From Amycolatopsis orientalis DSM 43388 (GTDB taxonomy: Bacteria > Actinomycetota > Actinomycetes > Mycobacteriales > Pseudonocardiaceae): a stretch of 64,000 bases of DNA. This document shows, piece by piece, positions 57,209-64,000 of the stretch. The position numbers and the translations under genes are program-made. The DNA lies in contig NZ_ASXG01000045.1 of assembly GCF_000411975.1 (NCBI RefSeq), positions 1-64,000 on the forward strand. The letters are read 5' to 3'. The notes under the pieces were generated by a model, which ran no database searches, was not told where the DNA came from, and was given only the letters and a program-made list of their open reading frames with translations. Position 1 is the first letter of the stretch. Every line of letters begins with the position of its first letter.

Positions 57209-57692
57209 ACTGTCCCATCGTCAGCTCTATGGCCGCCCACAGCACGGCTGCGCACAGGCTTCCAATGAAGAAGCGTCGGTATGACAGTCCGGCGGAACCC
57301 GCGACGCGAGGCACGAGAGTGCGTACGCCCGCGAGGCACCGTCCTAGGACGACTGCTGGCACGCCATAGCGCGCGACGGCCGCTTCGGCCTTGTCCCACT
57401 TCGCTTCGCCGATCCGTTGCCCTACGCGAGACCGACGCAGCTTCGGGCCCCACAGCCGTCCCTCCCAGTACGCGAGCTGGTCTCCCGCTAACGCGGCCGC
57501 GACGCAGACAGTGAGAGCTGGCCACAGTTGCAAGGTCCCGCGCTGCACCAGGAAACCCATGAGCAGCAAGGTGGACAGCGTCGGCAGCACGATGCCGGGC
57601 AACAACGCCGTCTCGGCCAGGATGACCAGCGCGCAGATCAAGTAGACGAGCGGCGCGGGAGCGTCAAGAAGTGGCTGAAGCAGGCTGTCCAT
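57186..57692 (-). CDS. DedA-family membrane protein
   Basis: A 168-residue protein with the DedA/SNARE-associated fold. It shows LPTLSTLLLMGFLV, AGDQLAYWEGRLWG and GRCLAGVRTLVPRVAGSAGLSYRRF, the last being the family hallmark with the conserved Arg. Predicted to flip polyprenyl phosphates or phospholipids. Shorter than most (about 200). Its start lies 29 bases inside the upstream methyltransferase gene, so the two are coupled. Confidence 0.85.
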   Translation of the reverse strand: MDSLLQPLLDAPAPLVYLICALVILAETALLPGIVLPTLSTLLLMGFLVQRGTLQLWPALTVCVAAALAGDQLAYWEGRLWGPKLRRSRVGQRIGEAKWDKAEAAVARYGVPAVVLGRCLAGVRTLVPRVAGSAGLSYRRFFIGSLCAAVLWAAIELTMGQFTGWVAP

Positions 57693-58269
57693 AGCGGTCC
57701 AGTCCAGACCGCACCGGCAAGGCCGCGCGGTACACGTACGCCGGTGGCAGGTTCCGCCAAACCACGCTGGTGCGCTCGACCACCGCGAAGCGGCTTCGCA
57801 GCAACCGTGCGAATCGTCGCGCTGGCGGGGTCCAAGCAGTGTGCGCGTACGCGAAGGTGGTGAAGCGGCCTTGCGGCGAAAGCACCTCGCAGACAGCGTT
57901 CAGTACCGCCTGCTGTGGCGCGGCATGCATAGCCGTCCAGGGCAGGCCGGAGACCACTACGTCGACCGGCATGGTCACGTACGCAGCGACGTGCTCCGCG
58001 GAGCCTTCCGCAACGTGCAGCGACGGGAAGCGTTCGCGTAGCTCCTGTACGAGATGCGGATTGATTTCCACCGCGGTGAAATGCGCGTCGCGCTGAAGCA
58101 TGCGAAGCAGCACTTCGGTGAACACGCCCGTTCCTGGCCCTAGTTCGACGACGCTGTGCGCGCTTTCGACGCCCAACCCGGCAGTCATCACTTCGGCCAG
58201 CCGTGCCGAACTCGCCGCGATCGCGCCGGTACGCATCGGGTGCCGGAAGAACTCCCTGGTAATCGACAT
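57664..58269 (-). CDS. SAM-dependent methyltransferase, phospholipid N-methyltransferase-like
   Basis: A 201-residue class I methyltransferase. The N-terminus FFRHPMRTGAIAASS is characteristic of the PmtA-like COG3963 group. Motif I is VVELGPGTGVFTEVLL, motif II FTAVEINPHLV, motif IV VDVVVSGLPW. ATG 58269 is chosen because TACCGT lies 7 bases before it (leaderless); an earlier ATG at 58299 is possible. With the overlapping dedA gene it may modify or move membrane lipids. Confidence 0.82.
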   Translation of the reverse strand: MSITREFFRHPMRTGAIAASSARLAEVMTAGLGVESAHSVVELGPGTGVFTEVLLRMLQRDAHFTAVEINPHLVQELRERFPSLHVAEGSAEHVAAYVTMPVDVVVSGLPWTAMHAAPQQAVLNAVCEVLSPQGRFTTFAYAHTAWTPPARRFARLLRSRFAVVERTSVVWRNLPPAYVYRAALPVRSGLDRYGQPASATS

Positions 58270-58400
58270 GTTTTCGACGGTAGGAAGCACCGTGGTCATC
58301 GCGGATCGGCTCGATCGGCGGGAAAAGTCGTCCGCTCGGAGGACAACAGCCATCCTCCGGAACGACGCGCGCGACGACGACCGCGCGTTACGTTCGTTTC

Positions 58401-59540
58401 GTGCGCGGACTGGTGATGTGGGGACGCAAGCAGCGCTGGTTGCTGGACTTGCCGCTGTACGCCGTCTTCGTCGCCATCGGCCCGAACATCGCGGATCAGG
58501 AGACATGGCTGATCCGCTTGGCTTCGATGCTGTTCCTGCTGCCGCTGTTGCTGCGTCGCCGCTACCCGCGCACAGTCGCGCTCTTGATCCTCATCGGAGC
58601 AGCTGTCGTCTATACGAACGAGATATGGGCCTATGACCACGGCCGCAGCGATCTCGCGATGGCAGTGATGCTGTACACGCTCGTCAAAGCGGGCGACAGA
58701 TGGTTTATCGGCTTCGCCGTCGCTGTCGTCGGGCTGGACGCTTTCTGGGCATTCACCTGGGGCGTCAACACTCTGAACCCGACGCTCACCATCTTCGGCC
58801 CGCTGCCGCTGTTCCTGGCGGCCTGGGCGCTCGGCGCGTTCTTCCGCGCGAAGGAACAACTCGCCGAAGAAGAACGGCTGCGAGCCGAGCTGGCCGCATC
58901 CGAGGAACAAGCCCGTAGTCGCGCTTCAGTGGCCGAGGAACGCACCCGGATCGCGCGCGAGCTTCACGACGTACTCGCGCACAGCATGAGCGTGATCGTC
59001 CTGAACGCTGAAGGAGCGAAGCTCGCCCGCCACCACGACCCGGACGCTGTCGACCGTACGCTCGACACGATCAGCAAAACCGGTCGTTCCGCGCTCGCCG
59101 AACTACGACGGCTGTTAGAAGTGATGCATGCCGGTGAACCCGCGCGCGCCCCGCAGCCGACGCTCGATCAGCTGCGCACGCTCGTCGCGCAGTCCGGCCG
59201 CGACATCATCCTCGAAGTCAACGGCGACATCGCCGACCTGCCCGCCGGCGTCGCGCTTCAGGCGTACCGCATCGTCCAGGAGGCCTTGACCAACATGCTC
59301 AAACACGCGCCGCCGGACGCGACCGGCCGGGTCCGGGTCACCTTCGCCAGTCCGGAAGTCCACGTCGAGGTCACCAACACCGGCGGACGGCAACCGGCCG
59401 CGGCGGGCCTGCCCGGGTCCGGCCGCGGCCTCACCGGCATGGCCCAGCGCGTCGCGATGTACCACGGAAAGCTCGAAACCGGCGCGCTGCCGGACGGCGG
59501 CTACCGCGTGTCGGCCACGCTGCGGACGGACGCCGCATGA
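58401..59540 (+). CDS. Sensor histidine kinase (HisKA_3, NarL-type partner)
   Basis: A 379-residue kinase. Four to five TM helices lie in residues 13-150 without a large extracellular loop. A coiled linker (EQLAEEERLRAELAASEEQ) follows. The dimerisation helix with phospho-His is ARELHDVLAHSMSVIVLNAEG. The ATPase domain has QEALTNMLKHAP (N box) and GSGRGLTGMAQRVAMY (G box). GTG start after TACGTT (leaderless). It has a TTA codon (codon 239). Cotranslated with the response regulator. Confidence 0.93.
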   Translation: MRGLVMWGRKQRWLLDLPLYAVFVAIGPNIADQETWLIRLASMLFLLPLLLRRRYPRTVALLILIGAAVVYTNEIWAYDHGRSDLAMAVMLYTLVKAGDRWFIGFAVAVVGLDAFWAFTWGVNTLNPTLTIFGPLPLFLAAWALGAFFRAKEQLAEEERLRAELAASEEQARSRASVAEERTRIARELHDVLAHSMSVIVLNAEGAKLARHHDPDAVDRTLDTISKTGRSALAELRRLLEVMHAGEPARAPQPTLDQLRTLVAQSGRDIILEVNGDIADLPAGVALQAYRIVQEALTNMLKHAPPDATGRVRVTFASPEVHVEVTNTGGRQPAAAGLPGSGRGLTGMAQRVAMYHGKLETGALPDGGYRVSATLRTDAA

Positions 59541-60190
59541 CGTCCGTGCTGATCTGCGACGACCAGGAACTGGTGCGCGTCGGTTTGCGGATGATCGTCG
59601 ACAGCCAGCCCGATCTGGAGGTGGTCGCCGAGGCGGGCGACGGCGCGGAAGCCGTCGAACTCGCCCGCGCGCAGCGGCCGGATCTCGTGCTGATGGACGT
59701 CCGGATGCCGGTGCTCGACGGCGTCGCGGCCACCGCACAGATCTGCGCCGAACTGCCGGACACCTCGGTGCTGGTGATCACGACCTTCGACCTCGACGAG
59801 TACGCCTACTCCGCGCTGCGCGCCGGGGCCAGCGGATTCCTGGTCAAAGACGCGCCGTCGGACGAGATGCTGGTGGCGATCCGCGGGGTGCTGCGCGGCG
59901 ACGCGATGGTGTCGCCGTCGGTCACGAAACGCCTGCTCGACCGCTATCTCAGCGCGCACCGGACGCCGCTGGACGAGCAGAGACTCCAGACGCTGACCGA
60001 GCGCGAGAAGGACGTGCTCGGCCTGATCGCGCGCGGATTGTCGAACACCGAAATCGCCGCGACGCTGTTCATCGGCGAGACGACGGTGAAGACGCACGTC
60101 GGACGGTTGCTGAACAAGCTCGGACTGCGCGACCGCGTGCACGCGGTCGTGTTCGCGTATGAGTCCGGATTGGTACGTCCCGGCGGCTGA
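59537..60190 (+). CDS. LuxR/NarL-family response regulator
   Basis: A 217-residue two-component regulator. Receiver domain with acidic pair in LICDDQELV, phospho-acceptor Asp in LVLMDVRMPV (about 54) and Lys in FLVKDAPSD. The C-terminal helix-turn-helix is LTEREKDVLGLIARGLSNTEIA and GETTVKTHVGRLLNKLGLRDR (landmarks). ATGA overlap with the kinase gene. Probably autoregulates and acts on the divergent methyltransferase/dedA pair, which is inference from position. Confidence 0.95.
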   Translation: MTSVLICDDQELVRVGLRMIVDSQPDLEVVAEAGDGAEAVELARAQRPDLVLMDVRMPVLDGVAATAQICAELPDTSVLVITTFDLDEYAYSALRAGASGFLVKDAPSDEMLVAIRGVLRGDAMVSPSVTKRLLDRYLSAHRTPLDEQRLQTLTEREKDVLGLIARGLSNTEIAATLFIGETTVKTHVGRLLNKLGLRDRVHAVVFAYESGLVRPGG

Positions 60191-60209
60191 ATCGGGGCAT
60201 GCTGGACAC

Positions 60210-61361
60210 ATGCGTCTCGTCGCGTTGCTCGCCGCGCTCCTGCTGCTCGCCGCCTGCTCGGCTGCGCCGGCGAGTGCTCCGGAAAAGCCGGAGCCGGGCG
60301 GATTCGCCGTGCAGGAGGTCGCGAACGGCCTCGAACACGCATGGGACGTCGCCTTCCTGCCCGACGGCTCGCTGCTCGTGCCGCAGCGGCCCGGCAAGCT
60401 CGCGCTGGTCCGAGACGGCCGGACGACCGAAGTGCGCGCCGATTTCTCCGACGTCCTCGTGCAGGGAGAAGGCGGCCTGATGGGCCTGGTCCTCGCCGCG
60501 GACTTCGCGACGTCGCGCGAGTTCACCACCTGCCAGACCCACCAGGAAAACGGCCGCGCGGTGGACATCCGGCTCGTCACCTGGCGGCTCGCCGACGACG
60601 GCGCGAGCGCGGCGAAGGCCCGCGACCTGCTGACCGGTCTGCCGGTGAACCCGAGCGGACGGCACTCCGGCTGCCGCCCCACCCTCGCTCCGGACGGCGC
60701 GCTGCTCGTCGGCACCGGCGACACCGCGCGGTCCACCGTGGCGCAAGACCGGCACAGTCTCGGCGGCAAGGTGCTGCGGATCGACGCGAAGACCGGAGAA
60801 CCGTTGCCGGGCAACCCTTTCCTGTCCTCCAGCGACCCGAACGAACGCCGGATCTACACCTATGGCCACCGCAACGTGCAGGGCGTCGCGATCCGGCCCG
60901 GCACCGGCCAGGTAGTCACCTCCGAACACGGTCCGGCGTTCGATGACGAGGTGAATCTCCTTCGGCCAGGCGGGAATTACGGCTGGGATCCGTCGAAGGG
61001 CGGCACCGACGCCAGTTACGACGAGAGCGTGCCGATGACCGACACCAAACGGTTCCCGGACGCTGTTCGTCCACTGTGGACCACCGGGCAGATCACCGAG
61101 GCGACCAGCGGCGACGCCTTCCTCACCGGCAAGCAATGGGGCGCGAACGAAGGCGCGCTGGTCGTGGTCGCGTTGAAGGGGCAGAAGCTCCTGCTGCTGC
61201 ACCTGGACGCGGCCGCGAAGGTCACCGGAGTGACGCTCCCGGCGGAATTCAACGACAAATTCGGCCGGTTGCGCGCGGCCCGAAGCGCACCGGACGGATC
61301 GCTGTACGTGACGACTTCCAACGGCAGCAACGACAAAGTACTGCGCGTGACTCCCCGCTGA
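60210..61361 (+). CDS. PQQ-dependent sugar dehydrogenase-like lipoprotein (Glucose/Sorbosone dehydrogenase family)
   Basis: A 383-residue six-bladed beta-propeller with lipobox LLLLAAC (Cys16). Family landmarks are LEHAWDVAFLPDGSLLV, RHSGCRPTLAPDGALLVGTGD, GGKVLRIDAKTGEPLPGNPF and YGHRNVQGVAIRPGTG, with HGPAFDDEVNLLRPGGNYGWD close to the calcium/PQQ site. Extracellular aldose oxidation is the usual prediction, but PQQ synthesis in the organism cannot be judged from here. Confidence 0.9.
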   Translation: MRLVALLAALLLLAACSAAPASAPEKPEPGGFAVQEVANGLEHAWDVAFLPDGSLLVPQRPGKLALVRDGRTTEVRADFSDVLVQGEGGLMGLVLAADFATSREFTTCQTHQENGRAVDIRLVTWRLADDGASAAKARDLLTGLPVNPSGRHSGCRPTLAPDGALLVGTGDTARSTVAQDRHSLGGKVLRIDAKTGEPLPGNPFLSSSDPNERRIYTYGHRNVQGVAIRPGTGQVVTSEHGPAFDDEVNLLRPGGNYGWDPSKGGTDASYDESVPMTDTKRFPDAVRPLWTTGQITEATSGDAFLTGKQWGANEGALVVVALKGQKLLLLHLDAAAKVTGVTLPAEFNDKFGRLRAARSAPDGSLYVTTSNGSNDKVLRVTPR

Positions 61362-61363
61362 GG

Positions 61364-62080
61364 TCAGCCGGGGTACGCGCCACCGTTCACGTGCACGACC
61401 TGACCGGTGATGTGCCCTGCTTCCGGCGACGCCAGGAACCGCACGACCTCGGCGACATCCTCCGGCTTGCCCGCGCGTTTCGTCATCGTGTTCTCGATCA
61501 GCCGCTCCTGCCGTTCGGCCGACAGTTTCCCGCGGAAGAATTCGGTGTCCACGATCAGCCCCGGCGCGACGATGTTCGCGGTGATCCCCCGCGGTCCGAA
61601 TTGCCGCGCGGTTTCGGTATTCCACACTTCCACCGCGGCTTTCGCCCAGCCATACGATTCCGCACCGGTGTGCCCGGCGATCGAGCCGATGGTGACGATG
61701 CGGCCGTTGTCGGCCAGCCGCTCCTTGAGCGCCGTCGTCACGAACGCGGCACTGAACAGATTCGCCCGGATGTTGGCCGTCCAGGCAGCGTCGAGCGCTT
61801 TCAGGCCTCCGTTGTCCGCACGCAGGAAATCGGTGTTGCCCCCAGCGTTGTTCACCAGCACGTCGACCCGCTCGGGCAGCTGGTCCCGCGCGGCCTCGAC
61901 GGCTTCCGGATCACTCGCGTCGAAGCACACCGCCCGCGCGCCCAGCAGCGTCGCCGCCTCGGTGAGCACGTCCTCGCGGCGGCCGGTGATCGTCACCCGG
62001 TCACCGGCCCGGACCAGCGCCGCGGCGATCGCGTACCCGATTCCGGTACCGCCCCCGGTCACCACTGCTTCCCGATTCAT
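61364..62080 (-). CDS. Short-chain dehydrogenase/reductase
   Basis: A 238-residue SDR with VTGGGTGIGYAIA, NNAGGNTDF, catalytic Ser in IGSIAGHTG and ESYGWAKAAVE, and terminal GQVVHVNGGAYPG. ATG 62080 is preferred because AAAGGA is 7 bases upstream. Divergent from a MarR gene with an operator between, so it is probably the regulator's target. Confidence 0.92.
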   Translation of the reverse strand: MNREAVVTGGGTGIGYAIAAALVRAGDRVTITGRREDVLTEAATLLGARAVCFDASDPEAVEAARDQLPERVDVLVNNAGGNTDFLRADNGGLKALDAAWTANIRANLFSAAFVTTALKERLADNGRIVTIGSIAGHTGAESYGWAKAAVEVWNTETARQFGPRGITANIVAPGLIVDTEFFRGKLSAERQERLIENTMTKRAGKPEDVAEVVRFLASPEAGHITGQVVHVNGGAYPG

Positions 62081-62090
62081 CCGCACATCC

Positions 62091-62102
62091 TTTATTGCTA
62101 AA
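62091..62102. promoter_or_regulatory. Operator in the SDR / MarR divergent promoter
   Basis: TTTATTGCTAAA contains the inverted repeat TTTA-TTGC-TAAA and overlaps TAAAGT, the likely -10 element of the marR gene. It is an AT-rich island in GC-rich DNA, in the 31-base gap between the divergent starts. A MarR dimer bound here would repress both genes. Confidence 0.55.
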
Positions 62103-62111
62103 GTAACTCCC

Positions 62112-62645
62112 GTGGACGACGGTACCGACAGCGGGGAAAACCCGTCAAGCGACGAGGTGGACGAGATTCAGCGGGCGTGGCTGCGGGAGCGGCCGGGCAC
62201 GCCGGTGTCGTCCATCGGCGTGATCACGCGGATCTGGCACATCGCGAAACTGCTGGAGGACGACCGGCGCGCGACCATGCTCGAACTCGGCATGGACGCC
62301 TCGACCCGCACCCTGCTCAGCACGCTGCGCCGGGCCGGGCCGCCGTACCGGCTCAGCGCGGGCGAACTCGCGAAACGCTGCCGGGTGAGCCCCGGCGCGA
62401 TCTCCCAGCAGACCGCCCGCGCCGAACGCGACGGGCACGTCCGCCGGGTCAAGTCCACTTCGGACCGTCGCGCGGTGTACGTCGAGCTGACCGAGGCCGG
62501 GCACGCACTGATCGAGCGGACCGTCGGAGACCTGCTGGAGCACGAGGAAACCCTGGTGTCCGCGCTGACCCCGGCGCAGCGCGAGCAACTCGCCGACCTC
62601 CTGCGCATCCTGCTCGCGGACCTGGACCGCCGAGCGCGCAGGTAG
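62112..62645 (+). CDS. MarR-family transcriptional regulator
   Basis: A 177-residue winged-helix regulator. The recognition part is YRLSAGELAKRCRVSPGAISQQ and the wing RVKSTSDRRAVYVELTEAG (landmarks). The GTG start follows TAAAGT by 7 bases, a leaderless layout. Divergent from the SDR gene it likely controls. Ligand unknown. Confidence 0.9.
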   Translation: MDDGTDSGENPSSDEVDEIQRAWLRERPGTPVSSIGVITRIWHIAKLLEDDRRATMLELGMDASTRTLLSTLRRAGPPYRLSAGELAKRCRVSPGAISQQTARAERDGHVRRVKSTSDRRAVYVELTEAGHALIERTVGDLLEHEETLVSALTPAQREQLADLLRILLADLDRRARR

Positions 62646-62655
62646 GGTGGCCGGC

Positions 62656-63054
62656 ATGTCCCCCATCGACAAAGTCGCCTGGCTGCACCTGGTCGACGGC
62701 AAGCTGCTCGCCGCGCGCTCGGCAGGCAAGGACACCTGGTACCTGCCCGGCGGGAAACGCGAAGAAGGCGAGTCGGACGTCGAGACGCTGGTCCGCGAGA
62801 TCGCCGAGGAACTGAGCGTGACGCTGGACCCGGCTTCCGCGCAGCTGGCCGGCACCTGGGAAGCGCAGGCGCACGGCAAAGCAGAAGGCGTGGTGGTGCG
62901 GATGACCTGCTACACCGCGGACTACACCGGCGAATTGAAGCCGAGCAGCGAGATCGAATCGTTCGGCTGGCTCGCCCACGCCGATCGCGACCGGGTGTCC
63001 GCGACGGTCCAGCTGATCCTCGACGACCTGCACGCACAAGGAAAACTGGCCTGA
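62656..63054 (+). CDS. NUDIX hydrolase
   Basis: A 132-residue pyrophosphohydrolase. The Nudix box is GGKREEGESDVETLV followed by REIAEELSV, matching Gx5Ex7REUxEExGU except that Ser replaces the last Gly. ATG lies 8 bases after TAGGGT, probably leaderless. Overlaps the next gene by one base (TGATG). Substrate not predictable. Confidence 0.9.
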   Translation: MSPIDKVAWLHLVDGKLLAARSAGKDTWYLPGGKREEGESDVETLVREIAEELSVTLDPASAQLAGTWEAQAHGKAEGVVVRMTCYTADYTGELKPSSEIESFGWLAHADRDRVSATVQLILDDLHAQGKLA

Positions 63055-63434
63055 TGCTGCGACTGGGGATCACGGTGCTCGGCGTCGCTGACATCGACCG
63101 CGCGATGCGGTTCTGGTCCGAGGCGCTCGGACTCGTCGAAGACCCGGAATGGGCGAGCCCGACCTGGCGGACGCTGGCCCAGCCCGACGGCGCGCACGCA
63201 CTCGGCCTGATGCGCAGCGAATCGCCCGCCGAGCCGAGGCCGCGGCTGCACCTGGACCTCTACACCGACACCGCTGACGAGCAGCGTGCCGAGGTGGAAC
63301 GGCTCGTCGGCCTCGGTGCCCGAAGGGTCGACTGGGAGCTTTACCCGCCCGAACCGGACTTCGTCGTCCTCGCCGATCCGGACGACAACCTGTTCTGCGT
63401 CGTGGATCTGAGCAACGCGCCGTCCGGCAGCTGA
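63054..63434 (+). CDS. VOC superfamily (glyoxalase-like) protein
   Basis: A 126-residue protein beginning GITVLGVADIDRAMRFW and ending with FVVLADPDDNLFCVVDLS, the two VOC modules. RLHLDLYTDTADEQ includes a likely metal-binding His. Distantly similar to the VOC protein at 6637-7023. Coupled to the NUDIX gene by a TGATG overlap. Confidence 0.85.
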   Translation: MLRLGITVLGVADIDRAMRFWSEALGLVEDPEWASPTWRTLAQPDGAHALGLMRSESPAEPRPRLHLDLYTDTADEQRAEVERLVGLGARRVDWELYPPEPDFVVLADPDDNLFCVVDLSNAPSGS

Positions 63435-63438
63435 AGCC

Positions 63439-64000
63439 TCAGCCGAGCAGCCGGGGCTTGTTTTCCAAGTGGGACAACCCGTTCCACGCGAGATTCACCA
63501 GATGCGCGGCGACCTCGTCCCGCTTCGGCTTGCGCGCGTCCAGCCACCACTGGCCGGTCAAGGCCACCATGCCGACCAGCGCCTGTGCGTAGAGCGCGGA
63601 CAGCTTCTCCTCGTACCCGCGCGCGGCGAACTGCTGCGCGAGGATGTGCTCGACCTGGCTGGCGATGTCGTTGAGGACGGTCGAGAAGGTGCCGGTCGAA
63701 CTGGCGACCGGCGAATCGCGGACGAGAATGCGGAAGCCGTCGTGGGAATCCTCGACGTAGCTCAGCAACGCGACGGCCGCCTGTTCCAGCATGACCCGCG
63801 GGTGTCCGCCGTGGAGCGTCGAGACCATCCGGTCGAGCAGCAGCTGCGTCTCGCGGTCGACGACGACGGCGTAAATGCCTTCCTTGCCGCCGAAGTGCTC
63901 GTAAACCACCGGTTTGGACACGTTCGCCCGCGCGGCGATCTCCTCCACCGAGGTGCCGTCGAAACCCTTCTCGGCGAACAGAGCACGCGCCACGTTCAGC
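63439..64000 (-). CDS. TetR-family regulator, N-terminus cut by the window edge
   Basis: At least 186 residues; the open frame continues past the right edge (reading LNVARALFAEKGF at its beginning). The helix-turn-helix is TSVEEIAARANVSKPVVYEHF, a landmark near the start. The C-terminal effector domain follows from about residue 60. Ends 4 bases from the convergent VOC gene. The real start and neighbours lie outside the window. Confidence 0.9.
   Translation of the reverse strand, partial: LNVARALFAEKGFDGTSVEEIAARANVSKPVVYEHFGGKEGIYAVVVDRETQLLLDRMVSTLHGGHPRVMLEQAAVALLSYVEDSHDGFRILVRDSPVASSTGTFSTVLNDIASQVEHILAQQFAARGYEEKLSALYAQALVGMVALTGQWWLDARKPKRDEVAAHLVNLAWNGLSHLENKPRLLG

Overview
The window is high-GC actinobacterial DNA. 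It most likely comes from Amycolatopsis or a close relative in the Pseudonocardiaceae. The evidence is the strong GC bias, many GTG starts, many probable leaderless starts (a TANNNT element 6-8 bases before the start codon), and a 368-residue racemase at 1827-2933 that I recognise as the classic Amycolatopsis N-acyl/N-succinyl-amino-acid racemase. A conserved actinobacterial chromosome backbone runs through the second half: mfd, a SurA-like lipoprotein, mazG, eno, ftsB, a DUF501 gene and ppx. The same order is known from M. tuberculosis around Rv1020-Rv1026. Here it is interrupted by accessory blocks.

Layout. 1-6.5 kb: a tightly overlapping leftward operon (D-aminoacylase-like amidohydrolase, M20 deacylase, GNAT acyltransferase, N-succinylamino acid racemase) followed by a PucR-type regulator. 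It looks like a D- to L-amino acid conversion or N-acyl-amino acid pathway. 6.6-10.4 kb: a small VOC protein, then an esterase / MFS / metallo-beta-lactamase-fold catabolic operon. 10.5-14.2 kb: an alkane hydroxylase-rubredoxin fusion with a ferredoxin, an ECF sigma factor and a tiny membrane protein, divergent from a second PucR-type regulator. 14.2-17.1 kb: a short tandem repeat, a ChoD-like GMC oxidoreductase, a small orphan gene, a frameshifted pseudogene and a tRNA reading UUA. 17.2-19.3 kb: type II NADH dehydrogenase and a family 5 uracil-DNA glycosylase. 19.3-28.3 kb: a peptide-scavenging region with an S10 peptidase, a secreted subtilisin and a complete Dpp/Opp ABC importer. 28.5-32 kb: a Ppx/GppA phosphatase, two coupled SDR genes and a LysR regulator.

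32-39.7 kb: an active-type membrane lytic transglycosylase with a long low-complexity N-terminus, DUF501, ftsB, eno, small stress or housekeeping genes, and a transglycosylase-like protein that has lost its catalytic glutamate. 39.8-43.2 kb: an efeUOB iron-uptake operon preceded by two matches to the IdeR/DmdR iron box. 43.3-44.8 kb: an LLM-type monooxygenase and a PPOX flavoprotein with a MerR-like operator between them. 44.9-49 kb: a five-gene operon of ECF sigma factor, zinc-finger anti-sigma membrane protein and ABC exporter, with a CRP-like palindrome upstream. 49.3-55.4 kb: mazG, SurA-like lipoprotein, an orphan gene and mfd. 55.4-64 kb: an F420-type oxidoreductase, an XRE regulator, DedA, a phospholipid-methyltransferase-like gene, a two-component system, a PQQ-type sugar dehydrogenase, an SDR/MarR divergent pair with an operator, NUDIX, VOC, and a TetR gene cut by the window edge.

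The parts read best as a saprophyte's mix of scavenging (peptides, D-amino acids, alkanes, esters, iron) and cell-envelope or stress functions around a stable core. All function calls come from reading motifs and recalling families. No search was run.
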